NCBI GenBank assembly: GCA_965200035.1
Contig: OZ241334.1
Coordinates: 1,302,001-1,366,000, forward strand
Length of the DNA: 64,000 nt
Reading direction: 5' to 3'
Origin: UBA1952 sp965200035
Lineage (GTDB): Bacteria; Bacteroidota; Bacteroidia; Chitinophagales; Chitinophagaceae
The position numbers and the translations under genes are program-made. The notes under the pieces were generated by a model. That model ran no database searches, had not been told where the DNA came from, and was given only the letters and a program-made list of their open reading frames with translations. Below are positions 7,859 through 16,950 of the stretch, piece by piece (within the stretch, counting starts at the first letter, position 1; each line of letters opens with the position of its first letter).

Positions 7859-9976
7859 CTATTTCCCATATTCCAATCCCATATTCCAAAAGAGAAATGC
7901 CCATTTATCTGCCTGCTCGTCAATGAGCATTGCGGTTGGCTTGCCTGCTCCATGACCTGCTTTCGTTTCTATACGAATGAGGGTTGGATTCTCACAGCCC
8001 TGTGCAGCCTGCAGCGCTGCGGCGAATTTGAATGAATGCGCAGGCACTACACGATCATCATGATCGCCGGTCATTACAAGTGTGGCGGGATAGCAGGTGC
8101 CTTTATGGGTATTGTGCACCGGAGAATATCTGTAGAGATATTCAAACATTTCCGGACCATCACCTGCAGTGCCATAATCATAAGCCCAGCCTGCGCCTGC
8201 GGTAAATTTGTGGTAGCGCAGCATATCCAGCACCCCTACCTGCGGGAAGCATACTTTGTACAGATCGGGCCGCTGGGTGAGGCAGGCGCCTACCAGCAGT
8301 CCGCCGTTGGAGCCGCCGGAAATAGCCAAGTAATCTCGGGAAGTGTAGTGCTCCCGCAGCAGGTACTCAGCCGCGCCAATGAAGTCGTCAAATACATTCT
8401 GCTTCTGCATCTTGGTACCTGCATTGTGCCAGGTATCGCCATATTCACCGCCGCCGCGCAGGTTGGCTACTGCATAGATACCGCCCGCTTCCATAAACAC
8501 TAAATTGCTTACGCTGAATGATGGGGTAAGAGAAATGCTGAAGCCACCGTAGCCATAAAGCATCAGCGGATTATTACCATTCAGCTTCATGCCTTTCTTG
8601 TAAGTAATAATCATCGGCACTTTCGTACCATCTTTGGAAGTATAAAATACCTGCTTGCTCTCATACTGCGTGGGATCAAATGCTACATTCGGACGCTTGA
8701 ATACGGAAGAATTACCGGTAGCGATATCGTAGCGAAAAATAGTAGTCGGATAGATGTAAGAAGTGTAGGAATAATAGAGCTCTTTCTCTTCACGCTTGCC
8801 GCTAAAGCCACCAGCAGTACCCAGTCCGGGCAGCTTGATAGCACGCTCCATCTTACCCGCAGTATTGTACTGATATACTTTGGATACCGCATCCTGCACA
8901 TACTCTGCAAACAGCTTGCCGCCGCAGGACGATACAGTGAGCGGAAATTTCGTTTCAGGGATCAGCTCTTTCCAGGCTTCAGGCCTCGGATTGCCGGCAT
9001 CGGCCACCATCAGCTTTCGGTTAGGCGCATCCAGATTGGTGCTGATGAATAACTTGCTTCCTTCTGAATAAATCACATTATGCTCATTCTCAAAGCCGGT
9101 AACCATAGGCAGTATAGGTGCATCAGGCGTTGTAATATCCTGAATGTACAGCTCATTGCCGTAGGTAGCATTGGCTGCCGAGATGATGAGGTAATGCTGA
9201 TCTTCAGTTACATCGCCGCCAATGTAGCGGCGCGGCATATTTTCTCCGCCGAAGATGAGCTTATCCTCGCTTTGAGCGGTGCCCATTTTATGATAATAGA
9301 GCTTGTGATGCTCGGTCTTACCAGAGAGCTGGCTGCCTTCTTTGGGCTTGTCGTAGCTGCTGTAGTAGAATCCTTCATTGCCTTTCCAGGAGAGCCCGCT
9401 GAATTTAAGATCAGTCATGGTTTCTCCAATCTGCTGCTTTGTCTTTGCATCAAGAATGATCGCCTTGGTCCAGTCAGAGCCGCCTTCGGAAATCTGATAG
9501 CCTACCAGCGAGCCGTCTTTGGTAAAAGAGATGCCGGATAGCGAAGTGGTTCCGTCCGTGGAAAATTTATTGGGGTCGAGGAATACTTCATTCTTGCCAT
9601 CGGGCAGGCCGCGGTACAGGATGCTTTGGTTCTGCAGGCCATTATTTTTATAGAAATAGTGCTCATCGCCTTCTTTAAAAGGCGCACTGTATTTCTCATA
9701 ATTCCAGAGCGCGGTCAGTCGCTTGCGGATGGCATCGCGGTAAGGAATCTGCGCCAGGTAAGCGTCAGTGTTTTTGTTTTGCGCTTTTACCCAGTCACCA
9801 GTTTCAACGCTGCGGTCATCTTCCAGCCAGCGGTAAGGATCAGGCACGTTGGTATCAAACAGCTTATCAATCTGGTCTGATTTTCGCGTATTGGGATAAT
9901 GACCGTTGAAAGCGGCCTTGTTTTGCGCTGTAGCAGTCATGGTGCAAAGCAGTAGTGGAAAAATGAGCTTTTTCAT
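7859..9976 (-). CDS. Secreted prolyl oligopeptidase, family S9A
   Basis: 705 residues from ATG 9976; a TTG two codons further up is a poorer start. A signal peptide (MKKLIFPLLLCTMTATAQ) sends it to the periplasm or beyond. The N-terminal cap strand PNTRKSDQIDKLFDTNVPDPYRWLED is typical of S9A, followed by a seven-bladed propeller and an alpha/beta hydrolase domain. The catalytic triad is visible: Ser in GGSNGG, Asp in GDHDDRVVP and His in KAGHGAG near the C-terminus. It cuts short proline-containing peptides on the carboxyl side of proline. There is no C-terminal sorting domain, so a periplasmic place is likely. The 42-base gap to kbl suggests one transcript for peptide and amino acid catabolism. 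Confidence 0.93.
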   Translation of the reverse strand: MKKLIFPLLLCTMTATAQNKAAFNGHYPNTRKSDQIDKLFDTNVPDPYRWLEDDRSVETGDWVKAQNKNTDAYLAQIPYRDAIRKRLTALWNYEKYSAPFKEGDEHYFYKNNGLQNQSILYRGLPDGKNEVFLDPNKFSTDGTTSLSGISFTKDGSLVGYQISEGGSDWTKAIILDAKTKQQIGETMTDLKFSGLSWKGNEGFYYSSYDKPKEGSQLSGKTEHHKLYYHKMGTAQSEDKLIFGGENMPRRYIGGDVTEDQHYLIISAANATYGNELYIQDITTPDAPILPMVTGFENEHNVIYSEGSKLFISTNLDAPNRKLMVADAGNPRPEAWKELIPETKFPLTVSSCGGKLFAEYVQDAVSKVYQYNTAGKMERAIKLPGLGTAGGFSGKREEKELYYSYTSYIYPTTIFRYDIATGNSSVFKRPNVAFDPTQYESKQVFYTSKDGTKVPMIITYKKGMKLNGNNPLMLYGYGGFSISLTPSFSVSNLVFMEAGGIYAVANLRGGGEYGDTWHNAGTKMQKQNVFDDFIGAAEYLLREHYTSRDYLAISGGSNGGLLVGACLTQRPDLYKVCFPQVGVLDMLRYHKFTAGAGWAYDYGTAGDGPEMFEYLYRYSPVHNTHKGTCYPATLVMTGDHDDRVVPAHSFKFAAALQAAQGCENPTLIRIETKAGHGAGKPTAMLIDEQADKWAFLFWNMGLEYGK

Positions 9977-10027
9977 AGGCAATGTGTAAAGATAGTTTTG
10001 AGTTCTGAGTTTTGAGTGGGTGATATT

Positions 10028-10077
10028 AATGTGAGAGAATGTGGTTAAAATGTGATGAGATGTGATGGAATGTGGAT
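10028..10077 (+). repeat. GTGATGGAATGTGG-type degenerate tandem words
   Basis: The stretch repeats AATGTGAnnnAATGTGG and ATGTGATG-like words four to five times. Single related copies lie at 46102-46119 (same orientation) and at about 31042-31060 (reverse complement). It fills part of the gap between the divergent S9 peptidase and the following hypothetical gene. Confidence 0.5.
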
Positions 10078-10170
10078 AAATTGTTTGGATATTGTAAATG
10101 CATCAATTGAATATTCTGGCACAGGAACATTTTTGAATTTTGCATTTTTAATTTGAAATACATTGCAGGC

Positions 10171-11013
10171 ATGGAACAGGAAGAACAATTCAGCGACGAT
10201 CCGGAAGAGCAATTGCGTATTGAAAATGAGCTGCTCAAGCTGAAGCTGCAGGCTGAGCTGGGGGCAGAGTTCAGCAGTAATACAGATATACCACCTGACG
10301 TAGAACAAGAGTTCCTGAAGCAGATTATAGCTTTTCAGGAACATCAGAAAGATGCGCCTTTGGTGGTTTTAGGAACTTATATAGGCGGACCGGTACCAAA
10401 GCCGGCTGCCGGAATGACGGAAGATGAACTGGAACAGGAATTTGCAGCGCTGGAGCAGCGTCTGCATGATAAGCATCTCCACCTGGGCTTTAATGCAGAT
10501 TACCCTACAGCTGTTAAGTATGAGTTTATAAGGCTGGATTTGTTTCCGCTTGAAATCATGCAGCCTTCCGAAGAACACAACTGGATCTTTGAATATGAAG
10601 AATTTCATCCGAACCATGCAGCGGATATTGAGCAAAAGACCACCGTTTTTCTGAATGATTTTTTCCAAAATACCATTCCTGAAGAAACAGATTATTTACC
10701 CGAAATACTGATTACCGCGGAAGCAAAAAAGATTACACGCAGCGAGTTTATCCGGCAGGTCGTAGCTTTTCATGATCTCTTTGCGGGCATCAGTCATTAT
10801 GAGTTTACCATTGATCGTACACAGATTGATGAGTCGGATGAGCCGGACCGACCTTCTATGGGCGTTGCTGAGGGCAATGTTTCTTATGTGATAGAGACGG
10901 AAGATCATGAGGAGCAGACGATCTCAGGACCATTCAAATGCTATTTTCAGCAGACCGGCGGCCTTTGGAATATCTACAACATTCATTTGTACGGCTTTCG
11001 CTGGGATGCATAA
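10171..11013 (+). CDS. Acidic hypothetical protein
   Basis: 280 residues from ATG 10171; an in-frame TTG at 10153 lies within repeat sequence and is unlikely. The N-terminus is a strongly charged helix (EQLRIENELLKLKLQAELG, about 11-29) that could form a coiled coil. The rest is rich in Glu/Asp, with no signal peptide, membrane helix or cysteine motif. The last third alternates hydrophobic residues in beta fashion and ends with an aromatic stretch (GGLWNIYNIHLYGFRWDA) like small NTF2-type or SnoaL-like folds, a guess only. The gene stands alone and ends at a strong terminator. Function unknown. Confidence 0.7.
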   Translation: MEQEEQFSDDPEEQLRIENELLKLKLQAELGAEFSSNTDIPPDVEQEFLKQIIAFQEHQKDAPLVVLGTYIGGPVPKPAAGMTEDELEQEFAALEQRLHDKHLHLGFNADYPTAVKYEFIRLDLFPLEIMQPSEEHNWIFEYEEFHPNHAADIEQKTTVFLNDFFQNTIPEETDYLPEILITAEAKKITRSEFIRQVVAFHDLFAGISHYEFTIDRTQIDESDEPDRPSMGVAEGNVSYVIETEDHEEQTISGPFKCYFQQTGGLWNIYNIHLYGFRWDA

Positions 11014-11051
11014 AAAAACGCTGATAGCATCTGGCACCATCAGCGTTTTTT
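11013..11051. terminator. Bidirectional terminator
   Basis: A 13-bp perfect stem (AAAAAACGCTGAT with ATCAGCGTTTTTT) and a 13-base loop. It overlaps the last base of the stop codon and separates two convergent genes. Confidence 0.87.
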
Positions 11052-11071
11052 AAAGAAAAAATTATTTTCCA

Positions 11072-14000
11072 TTAGAAATCTGTACCGATTGAAAAATACC
11101 AGATAGGCTTACGGATGCCCTGAATATTCCACGCAGCATCGAGGCGCAGGAAGTAGCCGAGCAACTGAGCACGCAGGCCGGGACCATACCCCATTGCAAA
11201 TCCGGACCTGACATTGGCAGTAGCTATTACGGTACCATTCTGATTGATGTAAGTTCCCTGGTTGTTCAGATTATCGCCATTCGGGACGAGCCCGTTCCAT
11301 GCGCTGCCCATATCCACAAAGCCTACGAGCTGCAGACTCCGGAGCAAGTCAGATTGTATAGGCCGCTGCAGGATGGTGCTCAGGATAGGGGCGCGAAGCT
11401 CAAAGTTGCCCACGCCATAAGTATTGCCGGTACGGTCGCTGAGCTTGTAGCCGCGCATATTGGTAGCCTGTGCCTGAAATGCATAGTTATCGCCATTAGG
11501 CGTAGAGCTGCCGTACTTTGGAGAGATCCAGTTATCTACCCCGCCCATCATGTACAGGATGCGCTGGCTGCCTGCTGAGTGCGCACCGGCAAGGCGGGCT
11601 GCAAAGATCACATTTTTATAAATTGGCTTGTAGTAGCGGAAGTCCAGTCCAAAGTTGTACAGCCCACCCTTATTGGCTTTCGAAAGGCCGTACATGTACT
11701 CTGCAAATACCTTGTAGCGGAAGCCGGTACGTAGGTTCTGCGCCAGCGGACGGCTATTATCAAACACATATTCCGCACGGCTCATGATCCAGTACTTCGT
11801 TTCACGCGGCGTATAGATCAGGCTGAGTGAGTCCTGCGCTTTAAAGTCAAGCACATCCTGCCGCAGGCCAAGATGAAGACCAATGCGGCGTACGCGATCA
11901 AGCGGCAATGCCACTGAGCCCTGAAGCATATTCAGCACTACTTTACCCAGCTGAGGATTCTGCAGAACGGGCCTTCCTGAAGAGTCTCCATACAGCACAT
12001 TGTAATCGTAATAATCGCTGGTGCGGTAAAAAGTCAGGCCCCAATCTACTCTGTGCGTAAAATTCTGGTATTGCAGGAAATAGCTCAGGCCGGATTGATT
12101 GAGCGGATAACGCGGCTGTATGCGGATGCCTCCGGTGAAGCGGTGATTCTCCAGCGCATCATTGAGGCTTACTGAAAGCAAGCCGCCAAGCGGTGGATTC
12201 AGAAAAGTGCCGCCACCTGCGCTAGCCGATTGATATTTTGTAAACAGTATGGTATTATCGAGCCGCAGGCTGAAGAAATCAGGCTTGAAATTGAGCCGGT
12301 AGCGCTGGGCTTTCAACTGCAGATAAGTGCTGTCAGTAATGGCAGGATTAAGCAGCATGGAAGTGTCAATAGCCGGCGTATTATCATCTGCACTGCTGAT
12401 CGTCACCATTTGCTTCCCGGCGGTTGTATCTGTATCTATAAATTCACTTTGAAAGAGATTCCCGCCTTTAATGTTCGACCGTTCTCTTTCTCTGCGCCGG
12501 CCGGATCTGATGCGGGTGTAGTTGTCTGTGCTGATTCCTTCATTCCTTGTGGCAGACAATGTGGTTGGCTGCAATATTTTTCCGGTAGTGTTGACTCCCG
12601 GCAGCAGCATCGGGCTGAAATAGACCTTATAGAAATCGCCCACCTGCAGCACATCTCCCACCTGAGCGGTAGCGAGGCTGAATTGATGGCTGAGAATGCT
12701 GCGTGAATAATTGGTTACCGGCACCGACATGGCAGAATCTTCATTGTGCACGTTACGGCCAAAAACCACTACATACTTATTCTGAATGCCGTTGGTGTCT
12801 AGCAGATAGGCGAAGTTGTCTGCACCATATTGAATGGGCTGTGTGATGTTGCCACCGGCTTTATTATCTGAGCATTGAAGCAGCTCTGCGCTTTCTGTCT
12901 TGGTGTCGTAGAAATACACATTCATCGGACCGGAAGGAAGCTCATTCACACCGGCAGGCACGATCAGATTTGGCTTGGGACGATTGCTCAGAAAAAGAAT
13001 GCCACGCCTGCTGCCACCGCTCACAAACCAGGGCTGTACATCATCCCATATATCGTTGGTGATATTGGTCATTCGGCTGCCCTTGAGTGTAAACAGATAC
13101 AGATCTGTCTGGCTTTTTTTGATGGCTGAAAATACCAGCTTGTCATCAGTCTCGTTGAAGGTCATTCCCGACACACGATCAAAGCGGTTGGGCGGAATCA
13201 CATAGTTCTCAATCTTGGCGCGCAATGAATTGTAGATGCGTAGCCTTGTCTCCCGTTTGTAGCGGTAAAGGATCGCTACTTTATAGCCGTTGTTGCTCCA
13301 AGCCAGTTGAGGGTAATCAGCATCCGGTGTCAGCTCATTAAAATCGGTACGGCCGCTGCTCAGGATCAGCGATCGTTGTTGCTCTTTAGCTGTGTGCTGG
13401 ATATATACGTTATAGTCGCCGTTCTTGAATTCACAGTAGGCCACATCATGCCCCTTGGGTGAAAGGCGAAGGCTGCGGATAATAGTTCCATCTCTCGGTA
13501 CTTTGATGTTGATCAGACCTTTGGATGAATCGGGCGCTTCCTGCACCAGCGCATCTTTGGCAAAAGCATTTTTAAAATAATTCAGCGCAGAATCATAGGC
13601 AGGCTTCACCTTCATACCCAGCGTGCTGCGAATGCCTTTATTCAGGCTTGAGCGCTGCTGCATGGCAAACAACAGATTCTTGACCTGGTTCTCGCCATAG
13701 CGGTCTGCTATATATTTCCAGAAAGCTTTACCAGCCAATTCGGGATAGTCATCAGCCAGCGTAAAAAATCCGGCATTCGGACGTGCATCGATGGCATTCT
13801 TCCATTCGCTTTCGCTCTTCGGGTCCCAGCCATCCACCACAAAAGCGATATAGCCATCCGTAGTCCAGCGGGGCAGATTGAGCAGCAGGGAATTCTTCAC
13901 CACCTGACGCGTGTCTTCGCCAAACATCATGCGCTGCATCAGCACACGGGCAATGCCCATGCGTATCTGGCGGCGCAGATCTGTATGTACCCCGTTGAAG

Positions 14001-14410
14001 TAAACGAGCAGTTTATCGCCCACCAGATTCAGCGTACCGGCTGGTACATCCTGCATCTGTGCTTCATATTTCAGGCCTACATTGGTCTGCCGGTATTCAT
14101 CATAATTGTTGTACAGGATAATGTCAAAACGCTTGGGAAACTGGCTGCCCATACGCTTTTCGATGAGCGGCACATCCTGCTCGGCCTGCTCACATACATA
14201 ACGCGCAAGCGTAGTGCCATTCCGGTCGTAATGATAAACCTTGAAATGTCTTGTCTCAAAAAATTTCCAGTCGAACTGCCGGTACTGCACGCGATTCTGG
14301 CCAAAAACTTCGCTATTGATCTGGGCAGTGGAAAAATAGGGCGCAAGTAAAAACCCTAGTATAAAAAGGGTTTTACCTGTATTAAAAAACAGCCTGGTTA
14401 ATCTTGTCAT
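11072..14410 (-). CDS. Degenerate peptidase-MA-like, TolB-type propeller and outer-membrane barrel fusion
   Basis: 1112 residues with a signal peptide (cleaved after about residue 29). Residues about 45-270 resemble the peptidase MA gluzincin fold (HFKVYHY, RFDIILYNNYDEY, PRWTTDGYIAF), but no HExxH is present: the expected helix reads RMGIARVLMQRM and the downstream Glu position reads TDG. Residues about 300-530 hold TolB/WD40-like blades (SPKGHDVAYCEF, YPQLAWSNNGYKVAILYR, DVQPWFVSGG). Residues about 680-1112 form amphipathic strands ending in WYFSIGTDF, the terminal aromatic expected of a BamA/TamA-type outer-membrane barrel. This layout is conserved in Bacteroidota and often annotated as a translocation protein TolB. 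A role in outer-membrane transport or assembly is inference. It is divergent from the metallo-beta-lactamase gene. Confidence 0.8.
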   Translation of the reverse strand: MTRLTRLFFNTGKTLFILGFLLAPYFSTAQINSEVFGQNRVQYRQFDWKFFETRHFKVYHYDRNGTTLARYVCEQAEQDVPLIEKRMGSQFPKRFDIILYNNYDEYRQTNVGLKYEAQMQDVPAGTLNLVGDKLLVYFNGVHTDLRRQIRMGIARVLMQRMMFGEDTRQVVKNSLLLNLPRWTTDGYIAFVVDGWDPKSESEWKNAIDARPNAGFFTLADDYPELAGKAFWKYIADRYGENQVKNLLFAMQQRSSLNKGIRSTLGMKVKPAYDSALNYFKNAFAKDALVQEAPDSSKGLINIKVPRDGTIIRSLRLSPKGHDVAYCEFKNGDYNVYIQHTAKEQQRSLILSSGRTDFNELTPDADYPQLAWSNNGYKVAILYRYKRETRLRIYNSLRAKIENYVIPPNRFDRVSGMTFNETDDKLVFSAIKKSQTDLYLFTLKGSRMTNITNDIWDDVQPWFVSGGSRRGILFLSNRPKPNLIVPAGVNELPSGPMNVYFYDTKTESAELLQCSDNKAGGNITQPIQYGADNFAYLLDTNGIQNKYVVVFGRNVHNEDSAMSVPVTNYSRSILSHQFSLATAQVGDVLQVGDFYKVYFSPMLLPGVNTTGKILQPTTLSATRNEGISTDNYTRIRSGRRRERERSNIKGGNLFQSEFIDTDTTAGKQMVTISSADDNTPAIDTSMLLNPAITDSTYLQLKAQRYRLNFKPDFFSLRLDNTILFTKYQSASAGGGTFLNPPLGGLLSVSLNDALENHRFTGGIRIQPRYPLNQSGLSYFLQYQNFTHRVDWGLTFYRTSDYYDYNVLYGDSSGRPVLQNPQLGKVVLNMLQGSVALPLDRVRRIGLHLGLRQDVLDFKAQDSLSLIYTPRETKYWIMSRAEYVFDNSRPLAQNLRTGFRYKVFAEYMYGLSKANKGGLYNFGLDFRYYKPIYKNVIFAARLAGAHSAGSQRILYMMGGVDNWISPKYGSSTPNGDNYAFQAQATNMRGYKLSDRTGNTYGVGNFELRAPILSTILQRPIQSDLLRSLQLVGFVDMGSAWNGLVPNGDNLNNQGTYINQNGTVIATANVRSGFAMGYGPGLRAQLLGYFLRLDAAWNIQGIRKPIWYFSIGTDF

Positions 14411-14463
14411 TATAATGTTCGTCCTTCGTAAAAATTGTTAATCCATTCCCGCCGTTCCTGATT

Positions 14464-14471
14464 TATGTTTG
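14464..14471 (+). promoter_or_regulatory. Candidate -7 element TATGTTTG
   Basis: An exact TAnnTTTG octamer 29 bases before the ATG at 14501. No clear -33 TTTG is seen at the right spacing. Confidence 0.4.
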
Positions 14472-14500
14472 CATCCTAAATTACAAAAACTTCCGGTCAG

Positions 14501-15136
14501 ATGCTACGATTGCAACAATTTATTTACAATGCATTCTCTGAAAATACTTACCTCATTATTAACGATAAAGATGAGTGTTGGGTTGTAGATCCGGGGATGC
14601 AGGATGATGCGGAAAAAGCGCAATTGCTCCGATATCTGGAGACTGAAAAGCTGACCCCGAAAGGCATCATCAATACACACACGCACATCGATCATATTCT
14701 CGGTGTTTCTGCATTGACCAAAGCATATTCTATTCCATTCGGGATGCACGAAAAAGATATGCCGGTGCTGGCCGGCGCGCGCGGTTCTGCTATGCTGTTT
14801 GGTTTTGATCTGCCTGATGCTCCACAGCCTGATTTTTTTATCAGTGAAAATGAGCCGTTGAAGCTGGGAGATGATGAGCTGGAAGTGCGTTTCACTCCTG
14901 GCCATTCACCGGGCAGCATTATCTTCTATAATGTAAAAGAAGGCTGGGTTATTGGCGGTGACGTCCTTTTCGCGGGTAGCATAGGCCGCACCGATCTTCC
15001 GGGCGGCAATCATCAAACATTGTTGCACAGCATACAATCGCAGCTCTTCACCCTGCCGGATGAGGTAATTGTATATCCCGGCCACGGTCCTGAAACCACG
15101 ATAGGCAGAGAAAAAGCAACCAATCCGTTTTTCTGA
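14501..15136 (+). CDS. Metallo-beta-lactamase-fold hydrolase, glyoxalase II-like
   Basis: 211 residues, cytoplasmic. The binuclear zinc site is complete: THTHIDH near residue 64-70, His in FTPGHSPGSI (about 138), Asp in GGDVLFAGSIGRTDLPGG (about 154) and His in YPGHGPET (about 200). The GRTDLPGG block is typical of the short glyoxalase II-like subfamily in Bacteroidota, which lacks the C-terminal glutathione-binding domain of true glyoxalase II. Substrates may be thioesters such as S-lactoyl-thiol compounds; the exact one is unknown. It is monocistronic and convergent with comB, with no obvious terminator in the 47-base gap. Confidence 0.9.
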   Translation: MLRLQQFIYNAFSENTYLIINDKDECWVVDPGMQDDAEKAQLLRYLETEKLTPKGIINTHTHIDHILGVSALTKAYSIPFGMHEKDMPVLAGARGSAMLFGFDLPDAPQPDFFISENEPLKLGDDELEVRFTPGHSPGSIIFYNVKEGWVIGGDVLFAGSIGRTDLPGGNHQTLLHSIQSQLFTLPDEVIVYPGHGPETTIGREKATNPFF

Positions 15137-15183
15137 GACTCAGGCTGACTTCGTTGAACTTATAATAATCAGCTCAAAAGCTT

Positions 15184-15912
15184 TTAAGAAATATCTGCCG
15201 CCACCAGTTCACGCCCCTTCAATATGGGCACTACAGAATGCAGATCGGGTGTGGTGCAATAAATCATATCCTGCTCAAGCCCATACGCTGATAAGCGACG
15301 AAAATGTGAGCTATCCCGTAGAAAATCGATATAGCTTCCGGTCACGCTCTGGTGCAATACATGCGCTGCGCGTGCGCTATCACAATGAATGGTAAAATGT
15401 TCTTTTACTTTTTCTATTACAGCGCCGGCGAACAAGGTATCTTCCAAGTTAAACCGGTCTTTCCAGCCTGCACAGCCCAGCAGTACCGGCTTGCCCTGTG
15501 CAATCAGAAATTGACAGACAGCGCTCAGATTCAAGAAAGAGCCGGTAATGATCGTGTCCGCATCTTTGACCATATGGAGCAGTTTGGTGCCATTGGTGGT
15601 GGTCAGCACCAGCGTTTTACCGGCTACAAAGCTGTGCGGATATTCGGAAGGTGAATTGCCATACTGTAGCCCGTCCGCCACTCTGCCATCACGTTCTCCG
15701 GCGGTAATGCTGTTCGGCGTACCCATGCCGAGGTCTATGCACTCCTGAACGCCCGAAACGGGAATCACGCTCAAAGCACCATTGTCCAAGGCCGCAGCGA
15801 TGGTAGAGGTGGCACGGAACACATCGATAATAACTGTTACCGTATTTTTTGTATCAAAGAGTTGAAGCAAAGCGGGTGAGAGGCAAACTTCAAGACGTGG
15901 CTTTTCAGTCAT
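15184..15912 (-). CDS. comB: 2-phosphosulfolactate phosphatase family protein (ComB)
   Basis: 242 residues. ComB hydrolyses 2-phosphosulfolactate to sulfolactate and phosphate, a Mg-dependent acid phosphatase first known from coenzyme M synthesis. The family blocks are clear: VIIDVFRATSTIAAAL near residue 28, ITAGERDGRVADGLQYGNSPSEY near residue 70-95, TTTNGTKLL and GCAGWKDRFNLEDTLFAG. In bacteria without coenzyme M the enzyme can feed sulfolactate or cysteate pools, and Bacteroidota sulfonolipids need cysteate; linking it to that here is inference. No comA (phosphosulfolactate synthase) or comC is nearby. The gene stands alone, divergent from nothing close except the gldN terminator. Confidence 0.88.
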   Translation of the reverse strand: MTEKPRLEVCLSPALLQLFDTKNTVTVIIDVFRATSTIAAALDNGALSVIPVSGVQECIDLGMGTPNSITAGERDGRVADGLQYGNSPSEYPHSFVAGKTLVLTTTNGTKLLHMVKDADTIITGSFLNLSAVCQFLIAQGKPVLLGCAGWKDRFNLEDTLFAGAVIEKVKEHFTIHCDSARAAHVLHQSVTGSYIDFLRDSSHFRRLSAYGLEQDMIYCTTPDLHSVVPILKGRELVAADIS

Positions 15913-15966
15913 CAGATACTGTAAGGAGATTAGGATGCCAAAGCTAATAAGAAAGAGGCGCTAATA

Positions 15967-15997
15967 AAAAAGCGCATCAGCTGGTGATGCGCTTTTT
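15967..15997 (-). terminator. Terminator of the gldKLMN operon
   Basis: A 13-bp perfect stem (AAAAAGCGCATCA with TGATGCGCTTTTT) with a 5-base loop, 22 bases after the gldN stop on the minus strand and followed there by a T-rich tract. Confidence 0.85.
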
Positions 15998-16018
15998 ATC
16001 AAAATTTTGATGGATAGT

Positions 16019-16921
16019 TTAGTACTGCCACATATCCAATTGCTTGTTCAGGATCTGGTCTTCTACACGCTGGCCTTCGTAAAGAGCTTCCATGTTGTTA
16101 TAGCCCAGGTTCTTGAAGTTCGTGTTGAATGGATTGCTGGTCTGGATTACGTGCCCGCTCCAGTAGCGACCTTCCATAAAATCATCCCAGGTCATACGCT
16201 GAACATCATTTTGTGGGTTGAATACTTCGTACTGAGCCAGCACGGGACGAGCTTCAGGATAGTAAATCCACAGCAGTGGTGCTGAAGTACGATACTCACC
16301 AGTGTTAGGATCCATGATATCAATAATCGGAGCAATACCGATGATGCGTACCACCATACGACCGAGGTTACGGTCCATAATCCAGTCTTCCTTGATACGG
16401 TATTTGGTCACCTTATCAGGATCAAAGTCACGCTGAGATATCTGGCGGGTCACCTGACCTGTGATCGGATCTTCTACTTCTACCGTATCAGGCTTACCTA
16501 CAAGCTTCTCCATGATCTGCTCTTTGGTCAGTGCCTGTGTAAACTGATCATTAAAGGTAGAATAAGCCTTGATCTTGCCTTTCTTCACCGCATCCAGCAG
16601 GATTTCAATGAAATAGCCACCGCCGGTCTGATCATCACCCGGGTAACGGAAAGGCATATTTTGCTTTTCACGGGTATCGATCTCGCGCCAAACGCGTTTT
16701 TTCCACATTACATCTGCTTCACGCACCGGTTGCCATGCAAGTGTACGGGCTACGTGCGGCGTACGGTCATATGCACCATCGCGAACGAGCGATGGCTGCC
16801 ATGTACCTGATACCGGTTCATTGTTATTGCCGTTAGTTGCGGGATCCTGGGCGAAGGCGGTACTACTTACCAGCAACAAAGAAGCAGCAGCAAGTGTTTT
16901 ATATGACAGAAAGAAATTCAT
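16019..16921 (-). CDS. gldN: T9SS ring protein GldN
   Basis: 300 residues with a signal peptide (MNFFLSYKTLAAASLLLVSSTAFAQ). GldN (PorN) is a periplasmic protein that joins the lipoprotein GldK to form the large ring of the type IX secretion system under the outer membrane. Family blocks seen are VMWKKRVWREIDTREKQNMPF, GGYFIEILLDAV, YRIKEDWIMDRNLGRMVVRIIGIAP and WIYYPEARPVLA. It is last in gldK-L-M-N, 29 bases after gldM. Order, orientation and length all match the standard locus, so the call is firm. Confidence 0.96.
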   Translation of the reverse strand: MNFFLSYKTLAAASLLLVSSTAFAQDPATNGNNNEPVSGTWQPSLVRDGAYDRTPHVARTLAWQPVREADVMWKKRVWREIDTREKQNMPFRYPGDDQTGGGYFIEILLDAVKKGKIKAYSTFNDQFTQALTKEQIMEKLVGKPDTVEVEDPITGQVTRQISQRDFDPDKVTKYRIKEDWIMDRNLGRMVVRIIGIAPIIDIMDPNTGEYRTSAPLLWIYYPEARPVLAQYEVFNPQNDVQRMTWDDFMEGRYWSGHVIQTSNPFNTNFKNLGYNNMEALYEGQRVEDQILNKQLDMWQY

Positions 16922-16950
16922 GTTCCTGAATTTATGAACGAAGATAATAA

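Noticed and set aside
10028..10077. Possible CRISPR-like array
   Set aside because: Words are short, imperfect and unevenly spaced, with no unique spacers and no cas genes in the window.
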